A stretch of 64,000 nt of DNA, taken from assembly GCA_023375785.1 (NCBI GenBank), contig SZWC01000039.1, positions 283,876 to 347,875 on the forward strand. The letters run 5' to 3'. A program made the position numbers and the translations under genes. Below are positions 48,176-58,014 of the stretch, one piece after another (the first letter of the stretch is position 1; the number at the start of each line of letters is the position of its first letter). This DNA comes from Penium margaritaceum (lineage: Eukaryota; Streptophyta; Zygnematophyceae; Desmidiales; Peniaceae). The notes under the pieces are model-generated. The model searched no databases. It was given only the letters and a program-made list of their open reading frames with translations, and had not been told where the DNA came from.

Positions 48176-48188
48176 GGCTCTGATACCA
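48176..48188 (-). promoter_or_regulatory. Gypsy primer binding site (initiator tRNA-Met)
   Basis: On the minus strand TGGTATCAGAGCC lies two bases inside the 5' LTR end. It is complementary to initiator tRNA-Met, as in the Copia elements here. Confidence 0.92.
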
Positions 48189-48190
48189 AG

Positions 48191-48960
48191 TGTGAACCGG
48201 GCTTGGTGTGCTAGCCTCAACCGGATGGTATAGGCACCAACCGGCAGCAACGGCGACCAAGGAGAGGCCCATGCACACCAACCCGGCGTTGCGCAAGCGT
48301 AGGGTTGTCTTGGGGGAGCACAAAAACACGTGTGGCACAGTGGGAGTAAACTGTACTTCTTAGTCAAGTGTCAACATACAAGACTATATGTACATGATGA
48401 CACATCTTAGGCGACCCGAGGTCGCCGGGCCGTGCGTGGCTCCGTATGGACCTGAGATGAGCATTATTGCTCCTGCATCATGTAGCTCATCTTCTCAGCT
48501 TTCCAACGCACCAAGACTTACATCATTCCATGGAGGAACGGCCGAGATATGGCCATGTGCGTGAACCACGGCAATCTGCCGCTGGCAGCATCACTAGCGG
48601 CGGTGACGGCCGCCCAAAGCGCCCTTTCTGGTAATAACACACCGAGGCGCCATTTCGAAGCACCCTTGGCCCTCAATGATCCTTGACTCATTGACTAACC
48701 GAGCCCCAAGGGGCGCTTCGGCCTTGTTGGGTCTTCCGAGGGTCGAGCATTGGTCCTTGGGGATGAATTCCCGTCATCTGTTTTCCCCTCGGCCGGTCCA
48801 ACCTTCGGCCGGGCAAAGCTTCCTCAATTCTTGATGGATCGACCCTGTTCTTGGGTCAATCTTGCACGGTTTGTCCTCTAGATTCCAAATCCACAGTTAG
48901 ATAATACATTGAAGGAAGCCTCAAGCCGTGATCAGTGCCGTTGGCACTGTCCGGATTACG
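48191..48960 (-). repeat. Gypsy 5' LTR
   Basis: It is 770 bp, starting TGTGAACC at 48191 on the plus strand. The last base is G where the other copy has A (TTACG against TTACA), a terminal mutation after insertion. Confidence 0.93.
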
Positions 48961-49164
48961 GAACTGCTCCTTCTCACGGGTCACTGGCTTGGTACCGAAA
49001 TCAACGACTTGCTTGCTGATCGGAGCAAACTCCAGCTTGATAGCACCCTCCTACACCATGTGCTTCATGAAGTGACATGCGATGTCTATGTGCTTACTGC
49101 GTCCATGGTGCTCAAGATTCTTGGCGAGTGCGACATCTCTCTGGTTGTCGACGCGACAGCGCCT
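48961..49164 (-). pseudogene. Family B RNase H end, right of the Gypsy insertion
   Basis: The minus strand continues the B RNase H interrupted at 42566; it matches 12493-12700 and the reverse of 26260-26440. It ends near 49164 where plus-strand B sequence begins, so the rest of this minus-strand copy is missing here. Confidence 0.75.
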
Positions 49165-50665
49165 TCTCTCATTGTCCTCTGTCACCAATATTGGACTGCG
49201 AGTCATCTTTAACGACGACCATGGCTACATCCACGACAAGGAAACCGGAGAGGTGTTGGCCAAGTCAGTGAAAGAAAGAGACATGTACCGCCTGCTCGGG
49301 GCAACAAAGATCCCGCGCGAGGAGAGTCTTGCAGCATTGGTGGAGGCCACAGATGGCAAAATCTGGCATGTGCATTACGGCCACATTGGCATGTGCGCCT
49401 TGTAGCAACTTCAAACGAAGCAGATGGTGCGTGACTTACCGACCATCTCTAACTTTGAGCAGCAGTTGTGCATCGTTTGTTTGGAGGGGAAGAAGCATCG
49501 CGAGGTGTTCTCTGGAGTAGGGGAGCGCGCGAAAGAGGTGCTGGAGCTAGTCCTCACAGACTTGTGTAGCGTGATGCACATTAAGAGCTTTGGAGGCTCT
49601 AGGTGTTTTCTCACCTTCATTGATGATATCAGCCGTTACATTGCTGTCTACTTCCTCTCCTCCAAGGACCACTGCTTTGACAAGTTCAAGGAAATCAATG
49701 CCACGGTGGTGAACCAGACGGGCACGAAAATCAAGGCGAAACACAACGACCGCAGTGGAGAGTACTTGAGCAAAGAATTCCATGACTACCTCACAACAGC
49801 AAGCATCAAGGTCCAGTGCACCTCACCGTTCTCGCCGCAGCAGAACGGCAAAACAGAACGCGCCAACCGCACCATCGTTGAGTCGGCGCGCTCCATGCTA
49901 CACGGCTCGGCAAACCTACGACTTTTGGGTCGAAGCGGTGAGTACTGCGGTGTACTTCAAGAATCGCAGTCCAACCAAGGCCTTGGAGGAGATGATGCCG
50001 TGCGAGGCGTGGTTTGGCAAGAAGCCAAGCGTGGCTCATCTTTGCGCGTTTCGGAGCTTGGCGCACATGTACGTGCCAAAGGAGAAGCGGTAAAAGTGGG
50101 ACGCGAAGAGCACATAGATGTTGATGATTGGCTATGACATGGCAAGCAAGGCTTATTGCCTCTACGAGAGGGATACAAGCCACGCTATCATCTCCACGGT
50201 TGTTGTCTTCAACGTGAGCAACGTCATCGGTACCAACATTGTCTGTGAAGAGACACCAGAAGCAGCAGCTGACGAGGCACTAGGAGCAGATATCCTTCCT
50301 GACCCAGTATCTCTGATTCTTCCTCCATTCTGACAGTGGGAGAACCAATCCACTCTCCCATGTCTGATGCAGCACAAAGAGCAGCTTTATCGGCACAAGC
50401 AAGAGAAGACGATAAACCACCATCAACAAGAGCAATTGTGCCAGCAGTACCGCGCAAGCCGCCTGCTAACGCTCCAGTACCAATTTGGAGGTACCCTCTC
50501 AGGGTGCACTACAAGCCTGGTGAGCGCGGGCATTTGTGATGCTCAGAAATCCAGACCAGATGAACGTCGCAGTTGCAGCAGACTGTGATCAGGCCATGGC
50601 GTCACCAGATGCAGCAGATTGGGTGCAAGCAGTACAACAGGAGATACAGTCGCAGTTCGACAACG
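49165..50665 (+). pseudogene. Copia family B GAG-pre-integrase, integrase, RT start (plus)
   Basis: Plus-strand frames encode GLRVIFNDDHGYIHDKETGE and MYRLLGATKIPREESLAAL, then MVRDLPTISNFEQQLCIVCL (49424 onward), the integrase core (LTDLCSVMHIKSFGGSRCF, SPFSPQQNGKTERANRTIVE), a frameshift near 49905, the C-terminal/linker (MLMIGYDMASKAYCLYERDT at 50118) and the first RT codons (PDAADWVQAVQQEIQSQFDN). The integrase is the best-preserved one of family B. The copy is cut at 50665, exactly at the edge of the duplicated host segment. Confidence 0.85.
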
Positions 50666-51081
50666 CACATGAAGGCACAATCTATGACACAAACAATGAT
50701 CTGGCATCAAGCAAACCAGTGATGTGTAACATACGTATTGTAGCAAGACATCACGGGCTATCGCAACACAAAAAAGGATTCATTCATATGCCCGCACAGC
50801 ATAAGCATGTGCATTCAATCTCGGAAGGATTATCTTTTAGCCTTCGAGCCACTTTTAATCTGCAATACGACCCCATATACAGCCCCTGACATGTCCACAG
50901 CAAGTAGGTGAGGGTACCGTAGGCTTCTGCAAGGAGCCCCCCCCCCCCCCCCCCCCCAGTGTAATGTGTTCATTAGTTGTTGTCATTCTGAATTTGCAAG
51001 ACATCCCTTCACAGCAATGCACTCTGCAGTTGGATGGCATTTAAGTGTATCTAATGCCTAGGATGATACATGCACTGCAGG

Positions 51082-51153
51082 TGGCTTGGTAGCAATCAAC
51101 TAACTGGTATCATTCCCTCATCTCTCAGTGTTTTAACAAGCCTCCAAAACTTG
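51082..51153 (+). CDS. LRR exon 1 (one plant-type leucine-rich repeat)
   Basis: A 72-bp exon is bounded by acceptor CTGCAG and donor GTGAAT. In phase (1 base, 23 codons, 2 bases) it reads WLGSNQLTGIIPSSLSVLTS then LQN, the plant extracellular LRR consensus LxxNxLTGxIPxxLxxLxxLxxL. Such repeats form the ectodomain of LRR receptor-like kinases and proteins at the cell surface. The same phase at both ends lets exons be added or lost without changing frame. It differs from exon 5 by two bases (one silent, one Leu/Val). Confidence 0.85.
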
Positions 51154-51233
51154 TGAATGGGGGATGCAAGGCCTGTACTAGGGTGAGTATCTTGTGCCGG
51201 CTGTGTTTCCAAATCACGCACTGCATGAGCATG

Positions 51234-51680
51234 GAAGAATGAACAAAAAAACAAACATCAACAAGAATGGCCCAAAAAAAGACAACAACGACGATCATGA
51301 CAACGAGGAAAATGACAACGATGACAATGTCAGCCATGACAATGACCACAATGATGACGATGATGACTGCGACAAGGGGGACAATGACAACGACGACGAC
51401 GATGAACACAACAACATCAACAAGGCTAGCAGCAATGATGATGACAATGACAAGGACAACATATGATGATGACGGCTATGACCTTGGATATGACAACAAT
51501 GATGATGAGAACGGTGGCGACGGCGGTGATTTTACTGCGATGACAATGGAAAAGATGACAAAGAGGACATGAACAACAACAAAACAACAAAAGGAGCAAC
51601 AACAACAGCAACAGAGACAGCAACCGCAACTGCAACCACATCCACAACCGCAACAGGACCAGCAACAGCAACTACAACAA
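51234..51680 (+). repeat. GAC/AAC/GAT-rich trinucleotide tract (intronic)
   Basis: The tract is built from GACAAC, GATGAC and similar words, then CAACAACAG-type words. It creates long open frames on both strands (Asp/Asn-rich, Thr/Met-rich, Val/Ile-rich, Leu-rich), none of which is likely to be a gene. It lies in the intron between LRR exons 1 and 2. The second copy is at 62775-63220. Confidence 0.85.
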
Positions 51681-52380
51681 AAACATGGCTGTCATTAAAA
51701 TGGAAGGGAGAATAGTACCCGACAGGGATATGGCAGCGTTTGTCTACATGAGTGGAACGGCCGGGTCCAAAAGAGCCACCACACACAAACAAGAAAGGGA
51801 GCACTATGTAAAAACAGAGGTCTCCTGTCCTCTGCTAAGGCTTATGATGCCTATCTCTACTCTCGGCCGACAAATCCTAGGTCCTCAAGCTCCAGCCCCG
51901 CGACCCATCGAAAAAAGTCTCTCTTGGTCCGTGCAATGTCATCCACCAACGTCGTGTGCGCCGGCCACTCCGCCGCCCGTCGTTGAACCTACTGTGCCTG
52001 GGCGCCCAGCAGAGCCACCCAGAGGCAATAGTTAAGATGTGTACGCACCGGGACCGCCACCTCTGCCGACCTCTCAATCCGCACCGCACCATCCGTCGCT
52101 GAGTTCCCTCCGTGTAGACCTTCAGCATCTTGCCGAGGCCTGAAAAAAAAACCGTCCCCAACGTCTCCATCACCAGGATCTCAGACTTCAGCCCCTCCTT
52201 CACCCGATCCGCCTGCTTGCAGACAACCCCTACTCTCCCCCCTGCCCAGGGTCATTAGCCTTTTTGACATTTTCTACTTCCCATGCTTGCTGTTTACTTG
52301 CTCAACAATAAAACACATAATAGTAATAACGACATCCTCTAGAAAAAAAAACAAAAAAAAACAAAAACAAAAAAAACAGT
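51681..52380. other. Conserved non-LRR part of the duplicated intron
   Basis: About 700 bp of non-repetitive sequence is kept in both copies. The plus strand has a 116-codon open frame (51685-52035) whose end is frameshifted in copy 2; the minus strand has a 108-codon frame (51877-52203) whose end also shifts. I recognise neither product. No splice sites link them to the LRR exons. It may be an older repeat carried in the intron. Confidence 0.5.
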
Positions 52381-52418
52381 GTGTCCTATGGCTGTCTGAC
52401 TCCACATTGTGTTAGCCC

Positions 52419-52462
<44 letters not shown>

Positions 52463-52507
52463 GTCGTTATCTCTGTCTCTGTCTGTCTGTTTGTCTGTCT
52501 GTCTGCC

Positions 52508-52557
<50 letters not shown>

Positions 52558-52586
52558 TTTCCCTCTCTATCTCTCTCTATCTCTTC
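52419..52586 (+). repeat. CT microsatellite before LRR exon 2
   Basis: About 165 bp of (CT)n with GT and TT interruptions sits where the pyrimidine tract of the exon 2 acceptor would be. The matching tract in copy 2 starts at 63942 and runs to the window end. Confidence 0.95.
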
Positions 52587-52588
52587 AC

Positions 52589-52660
52589 GGGGTTGAATGG
52601 AAATCAGCTAACCGGCGACATTCCTGCATACATGGGTGCTTTAACCAATCTCTGATACTT
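52589..52660 (+). pseudogene. LRR exon 2, damaged
   Basis: The 72-bp position and phase match the other exons, and the reading is GLNGNQLTGDIPAYMGALTN, L, stop, Y. The last Arg/Lys-like position has become TGA (a C-to-T change of CGA would do it). The acceptor dinucleotide is AC instead of AG (cttcac before the exon). The donor GTAAGA is normal. Either this exon is skipped, losing 24 residues in frame, or the gene is dead. Confidence 0.8.
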
Positions 52661-53239
52661 GTAAGAGAGTGACATCTGCTTTTCTGGATGAAAGTAATGT
52701 CTTGACAACCAAGCTCTTGCAAACGCACTAACCCAGACTCAATCCTTTTGTATCATGCGTCCTGGCGTGTTGTGGTCTCTGGTGTGAAGGATGGATACAC
52801 GCAACCAATGATTGCTACTATATCGTTACTCAGAAGTATCGGTGAAGAGTGCAATCATTGCAATAAGAGTGCAATCATTGCACTCTTATTGCAATCATTG
52901 ATGTTGCAGCTGCTCCTAACTCGTTCTGTGTGACTCTGTGACATGCATCACATCTGCTTGGTGACATGATTGCAAGAAATGAGATGATGAAATGAAGTGC
53001 CATCACCGTACTGTAGGGTGCTGTGGAATTTCTGCTATTCACGATGGGCCAAGCAGTGGCCATACGTGAAGCTCACCCTAGATGATTGCCAGTCTGAAGC
53101 CCTCCCCACTCCTTCTCCAGCACATAGCAGCCAAGTGAAAGGAAATGCCAGTATGTGGCTGAGGTTCCAGGAGGTCTCCCACTGCACAGTTTGCAGTACG
53201 AACTCTGGTTTGAACTCGTGTAACACATAACTGATTGTT
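52661..53239 (+). other. Intron sequence with an 18-bp perfect hairpin
   Basis: This is the start of the 7.4-kb intron. I see no gene. A perfect inverted repeat with 18-bp arms and a 3-base loop (tca) lies at 52857-52895; the arm is attgcaataagagtgcaa. The words gtgcaatcattgcaat are also repeated directly around it. Confidence 0.7.
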
Positions 53240-53725
53240 ATGAAGAAATATACACCAATGTCACAAGTCATGAACACACGAGGAGCTGCCGAGAACAGCA
53301 CCAAACTGTCCATCAAGGAGACTGATCCAACATACGCAACCAATATTCTCGGAAGGAGTCCGGTCACCTCCGAGATGACACTGGATCAGGCTATGATCAA
53401 CGGACAAGAAAGTGTCAGCGAGAGCACTACAAGAAAGAAGATGGCGGATACTCTACGGGTACTCCACAAGCGACTCGGTCCGCACAACACAACTCAGAGA
53501 GAGCCTCCAGCTGACAAGGAGAATTGTGGATGTGCCAACGTGGAAGAAATATCTCCACGTCCAAGGCCCCAAAATGAGCCCAGCATGCGCTCGGACCACA
53601 AACCAGCAAAGTTGTCCTACGGAGTCGCGCTGCGACTCCGCACCCAGAAGAAGCGACAACTGTGGCCCGACTATGGGTTTGCCTATCCTACTGACCTCGT
53701 TTGGCGGACGGTCGTCATAGGCTAG
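53240..53725 (+). CDS. Unrecognised 161-codon open frame, repeat unit R copy 1
   Basis: I do not recognise the product. It starts MKKYTPMSQVMNTRGAAENS, continues TKLSIKETDPTYATNILGRS, and ends YPTDLVWRTVVIG. It is Thr/Ser/Lys-rich with no signal peptide or membrane segment. The first 350 bp recur at about 56190-56528, same orientation, 2.95 kb downstream, at about 80% identity by eye; there the frame has stops. The minus strand is also open in places, so the coding strand is uncertain. It lies in the large LRR intron next to Copia remains, so it may be part of a non-autonomous repeat rather than a host gene. Confidence 0.3.
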   Translation: MKKYTPMSQVMNTRGAAENSTKLSIKETDPTYATNILGRSPVTSEMTLDQAMINGQESVSESTTRKKMADTLRVLHKRLGPHNTTQREPPADKENCGCANVEEISPRPRPQNEPSMRSDHKPAKLSYGVALRLRTQKKRQLWPDYGFAYPTDLVWRTVVIG

Positions 53726-53734
53726 AATGGACTA

Positions 53735-54084
53735 TGTATGTAACTGCTCTTGTACTTCTTAACTCAGTTAACTCTGATTTATTTCCTTCACTCCCGCGTT
53801 TCCATACGCATCTCATTCCAGTTCTTCAATCTCTTGCCTTTGGCTCGCCCATGTGGCGGCCCCCATTCCTTTGTCCATCTTTGGCTTGCCCTTCTTAGCC
53901 GCCTCCAGTTCCTCTTCCAAGCTTTTGGCTTGCCTCCGTGGCTGCCCCCATTTCATCGTTCATCGTTCATCGCTTCCGCTTCTGCTTTCTGCTGTACTTG
54001 TCCTCTCGCACCGCCCGTGCCTACTCTTTGGCCACTTCTACCAATGCTTCTGCAGCTTCCGCAACTCTGATCTATTCTCGGACA
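53735..54084 (+). mobile_element. Probable Copia LTR (family C type), plus strand
   Basis: It starts TGTATGTAAC and ends ATTCTCGGACA, about 350 bp and rich in CT. It is followed at once by a primer site. The start is set only by the TG, so it is uncertain. The terminal word resembles the LTR end at 58585 on the minus strand (TATTCTCGACA). No matching 3' LTR was found, so the element is incomplete. Confidence 0.5.
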
Positions 54085-54097
54085 TGGTATCAGAGTG
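54085..54097 (+). promoter_or_regulatory. Primer binding site (initiator tRNA-Met type)
   Basis: TGGTATCAGAGTG directly follows the putative LTR end ...GGACA, matching the sites at 21630 and, on the minus strand, 48176-48188. Confidence 0.75.
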
Positions 54098-54454
54098 CAG
54101 GTGACATGTGTTGGACCGTCCTGCTTGTCATTGGCTGCATCCAACCAAGTACCTCCCTGTTGCATCTTGAACCGCCATTAGCTGCCATCAGCCGCCGTCA
54201 AGTTCGCGCACGGGATATTTCCTACGCCCATCGCCGCCACCATCCCCGTCGCCATCACCGTCATCATCGCCCCCATCATCCATCACCTTTTGCCGTCATT
54301 GCTACCAATCAGCAGCAGTAGAAACTGGAACTGCATCAGCAGTTGTGGTCTTGGTGGGATAAGACCTCCATCGCTGAACAACTATCCAAGTTCTACCCGT
54401 CAACTTAATCAGATCCTTCAGCCTCATCTGGGGTGGGAACGTTGTCGATATGGA
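54098..54454 (+). other. Leader-like region after the primer site
   Basis: Open frames here are His/Pro/Arg-rich and low in complexity (CATCACCG-type words near 54240-54290). I see no gag. It is probably the leader of a gutted Copia element. Confidence 0.4.
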
Positions 54455-54740
54455 TACTTCGATATCGATGATTTTGATGTCAATATCGATATTGATGTTT
54501 TTATATTCGATGTTTTTTTACTGAAGGTCAATATTGATATCAATATCGATATCGATTTTTCGACGTTGACCTAGATATATTGGGTCCAGGGGGGGGGGAG
54601 GGGGTTGTGAGAGGGGGGGGCCGGGGGGCCCCCCTGTTGAGGGTCAATATCGATATCGTATCGATATCGATCCTCGATACTGATATCGATATCGATATTG
54701 ATATCGAGGGTCAATGTCGATATAAATATTGACTTTATAC
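54455..54740. repeat. GATATC/ATCGAT-rich palindromic block with G/C core
   Basis: Two tracts of interleaved GATATC, ATCGAT and AATATT words (about 54455-54560 and 54645-54735) flank a homopolymer core in which a G run turns into GGCCGGGGGGCCCCCC (about 54588-54638). The word gtcaatattgatatc and its variants occur in both tracts, so the block can fold on itself at several scales. Encoded Asp/Ile repeats are not credible proteins. Confidence 0.8.
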
Positions 54741-56156
54741 AAAATTTTTGCACACCCTAACCTCATCAGCATTGGCCAGACGAGCTTCTAACCCTGCCCT
54801 TAGCAGCAACACCATCCAACCGTCTCCAGAACTCTGTAGTTGTCACAAGAGCAGCAGCAACAACAAAAGCATAACTTCTTCTTGCAGATCACCGGCTCAG
54901 ATGTCCAAAATCTCGAACTCATCTCCATCTGCATCACCCAATCCAAACCTCCCCTCACCAAGCACTTTGCTCTTGTTGGCTACGCCGCCACCGCAGTGAT
55001 TGGTCAGATCATTGGGAAGGGAATCACCTCCCTGTGTGACCAGACCAGAAAATCACGGCAAAGCAACCGGATGATATTAGGATAGCTCTGTGCCTTTAGA
55101 AATAGCTCTTAAATCCAGAAACAGTCACAATGATTCTGCGCTCAATGAACCAATTGCTGCGAGCAACACCAGAGGGCAACGCAGTAACGCAGTGGCTGAT
55201 TGAGAAATAGCAGCTTTAATAGATACAAATGAAACTAGGCCACATCAGCCTCCCTCCAGCTCTTGCGTTCAGCCTCTTGCCTCTCTCGGCTGCTGCACTC
55301 GATATTGCAATACCTGCTGATACATATGGTACTCATCAGCAGTACCACCATCGTAATACAGGTACATATGGGCGGGGGAGGCATGGTCGCGGGCCTCTCT
55401 CCTGACCCCTGCATAGAGTAGACATAGGGTACGTAGGCGCACGAGGCAGAGGGTCCCGGGTGGGACTGATGCCTCTCCCCTGGCCCTCTGTCTTATCCAT
55501 TTTAACTTCCTTCTTTTGCCACATTCATCACACACACAAAACTAATTTCTGACACAATCATAACCACATCAGCGTCAACTTCTTCATCCCGAAGACCTTT
55601 TTCACCTGTCCCTCCAACAACGACAGACCACCAAAACCGTAAACCCTCAGGCTTCTCCCCCAAGTGGCGTGTACCACCCTCCTATGTTCTCCACTTCCCC
55701 CACGTCCCCCACTTCTCCAACCTATGGCCACAGTCTCATCCTTTAGAGCTTCCCATCAACCTTCTCAGCATGACTACTCATTCCTGCCCACCACATCCTC
55801 CTTCGCCAAAACCCTGCCAGTCATCATCCTCACCCAGCACTGGCATCAGCTCCATCTTCAACTTCTATCATTTGGAGGAGGATCCTCTGAAGGAGGAAAG
55901 TGTATACACCGTCATGAGGCTCTTCTACAACATCGGCAAAGAAACTGGCGACTCAAATGGACAACACAAGGCATCAATTGAGATGGCCTGTGACCCTGCT
56001 AAAGGAACCAGCTCCCCTCCATCAATTGAAGGCTCCACTCCAACCACTCCTCACTCCTTCTCAACCATTGCTGCTCCACCCTGCGACAACTTCCTACTAC
56101 CCCCTCATCTCCGTCAGCCAACCTTTTCTCTCTAACACACCACCACTTGTGGGATT
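54741..56156. other. Unassigned sequence, Ser/Pro-rich open frames only
   Basis: No protein family is recognisable. Plus-strand frames at 54748-54999, 55664-55981 and 55770-56135 are Ser/Pro/His-rich, and the 54840-55085 frame has one non-repetitive stretch (ALVGYAATAVIGQIIGKGIT). A minus-strand frame at 55269-55535 starts MCDECGKRRKLKW. I call none a gene. Confidence 0.5.
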
Positions 56157-56528
56157 ATGACTTGTGACATTGCAGGGCGGTGTCAAAAAAGGACACCACT
56201 ATCAAAAGTCATGAACACACAAGGAGCTGACGGGAACAACACCAAACTGTCCATCTTAAAGACCAGTCCAACATACGCAAGCAATATTCTTGGAAGGATT
56301 CCGTTCACCTCCGATATGGCACCGGATGAGGTCCTGATCAACGGACCAGAGAGTGCCGGGGAGAGCGCTCCAAGAAGGAAGATGACCGGTAATCTCCAAG
56401 TACTACACACGTGACTCAATCCGCACAACACAAATCAGAGAGAGCCTCCCGCGGACAAGAAAAACTGTGGATGAGCCAACATGGAAGAAAGATCTGCATT
56501 TCCAAGGCCTCAAGATGAGCCCAACATG
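56157..56528 (+). repeat. Repeat unit R, copy 2
   Basis: It matches 53240-53600 in the same orientation. The plus-strand frame gives SPTYASNILGRIPFTSDMAP and then stops near 56412; two more stops follow (near 56470). It abuts the truncated end of the minus-strand Copia C element at about 56529. Confidence 0.7.
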
Positions 56529-58014
56529 TGAGGCGTTCGAGGTTGGCGAAGTTGGGATGGCAAAGCCGATGATGGTGGAGAATGAGAGGGTTGGAGATGT
56601 GATAGCAGAAGCAAGTCGGAGAGGGAGAGGCGGCAAGGGTTGGTTGTGAGCAATGAGAGGAGAGGCGGTAGAGGTTGGTTGAAAGGCGGAAGGTGGTTAG
56701 GTGAGAGCCGAAGGAAGTGAGATGAGCTTCGGTGCCAAAGGCGGAAAAGGTAATGGTGACGCCCTCTTGTTGGAGTTGACGAATGGAGAGGAGATTGGTG
56801 CGAAGAGAGGGAACATGGAGGCCGGAGATAGAGCCATGAGGAGAAGCTGGTGATGAGAGGGTGGCTTGGGAATGGCACGTGGTACTCGTCGAGGTGGTTG
56901 CTCCATTGATTGTGACGGGGGAGGACAGTGGAGATATGTGATTGGCATCTCAAAGAGTGTGGGATGCCGCACCGGAGTCGAGCGTTTGTTCGGCAAAGAG
57001 AGAGGGAGACACGGTGTAGATCAAAAATCCTTCATTGATGTCATGAATAAGAGAGAGGGTAGTGCTAGCTACCGGGGCCACATAGCTAGCAATGGACGGA
57101 GGCTTCCATGAAGCTTGGTGGTCGCGGCGAGCCTTGGAGTGGATGTCCGCACAACGGGGACGGTCGGTGTACTTGCGGTTGGGCGATGCCGCAAGCCATT
57201 GGTCGGTTTGGGCGTAGTCACATGTGGACTGAGGGTGGTTGAGACCACCGCACACTGTGCCCTTGGGCGGGCCATGGAGAGGTGCATATTGGCACGCCGG
57301 AAACTTGTTGGGGCAGATGGGGGCGGCATAGACGAAGGTGCCACCGGAAGGAGGAGACTGTGCGTGGAGGTTCATTACCGCGACTTGGTGTTCATGCTTA
57401 CAGTGATAGTCTTGCTCTGCAGCCATACGCTCGGGGGCGATGACCGTCATTGTCTTCTCCTTGATGGAGAGTTGAAGGAGGATTTGGTGGATGACGTCGA
57501 AGCGCGGTGGGAGGCCGGCAATGATACCTGTGCACACCACCACTTCCGGCATCGCTACCTTCATCTCTTTGAGGTCGGAGGCAATGGTGGTGCAAACAGC
57601 GATGTATCCACCGATGTCGGAGTGGGCGGAATAGGGTACATTGAAAAGCGACATAATCTTGATCTCGCACGAGGTTGAGGTCGTTGTGTTGAAGCGAGCC
57701 GCAAACACAGCCCACACCGTCTTAGCGTCATCACCAAGAGCGTGGATGTCGTCGTGGAGGTTGGGGGAGGTAGTGGCGAGGATGGCAAGGAGAGCAGTGT
57801 TGTTGACAAGGTCTCATGCATCGATCTTTGCGGTGTCGGTGGGGTCGGTGGGAGGTGCGCCGGAGCTGGTGCCGCGGACGATGGAGCGGACGAGAATTCC
57901 CTTTTGCTCGGTTCAGCCGAAGTAGATGCCAAGGTTGAACGCCCAGAGCTAGTAGTCATGGGTTCCGTCGCGCTTGGCGGCAAGTTTCAGGACGACAAGG
58001 AGAGACCCGCCCAT
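56529..58014 (-). pseudogene. Copia family C gag, protease and GAG-pre-integrase (minus)
   Basis: One minus-strand frame runs from an ATG at 58014 to about 56529 with four or so stop codons. It contains gag (MGGSLLVVLKLAAKRDGTHD; TVWAVFAARFNTTTSTSCEI; HSDIGGYIAVCTTIASDLKE; GLPPRFDVIHQILL), a degenerate CCHC finger (CGGLNHPQSTC), the protease site (LDSGAASHTL), the link segment (VPSLRTNLLSIRQLQQEG) and GAG-pre-integrase (HRLCHPNFANLERL). Gag is unlike those of families A, B and D. Integrase, RT and RNase H are gone; repeat unit R follows instead. Confidence 0.85.

Larger units (their letters stand above)
42567..48960 (-). mobile_element. Complete Ty3/Gypsy chromodomain element, TSD GAACT
   Basis: Two 770-bp LTRs (42567-43336 and 48191-48960) flank gag and pol on the minus strand. 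The flanks are GAACT on both sides (42562-42566, 48961-48965). The LTR ends are TGTG...TTACA; the right copy ends TTACG. A primer site for initiator tRNA-Met and a purine tract lie at the expected ends. Order is gag, protease, RT, RNase H, integrase, chromodomain, the chromovirus arrangement. LTRs differ at about ten positions in their first 135 bp, mostly C/T and G/A. It is inserted in the RNase H end of a minus-strand Copia B element. Confidence 0.95.
50666..52586 (+). repeat. Segmental duplication, copy 1
   Basis: This block recurs at 62212-64000 in the same orientation, 11.5 kb away, with about 2-4% differences by eye. It includes intron sequence, LRR exon 1 (51082-51153), a poly-C run (50939-50958), the GAC/AAC-rich tract, a 3' part with conserved non-repetitive sequence (51680-52380) and a CT microsatellite. 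Indels in homopolymers change the offset from 11,546 to 11,520. Confidence 0.93.

Noticed and set aside
51194-51572. Asp/Asn-rich and Met/Thr-rich proteins from the GAC/AAC tract
   Set aside because: The frames come from trinucleotide repeats, differ between the two copies by indels, and occur on both strands.
52381-52672. Ser/Leu-rich proteins over the CT microsatellite
   Set aside because: Pure low-complexity translation of (CT)n; the only real coding signal here is the LRR exon at its end.
56510-56996. Minus-strand Ser/Pro/His-rich frames of 99-147 codons
   Set aside because: They are out of frame with the conserved Copia C protease to GAG-pre-integrase reading across the same bases.
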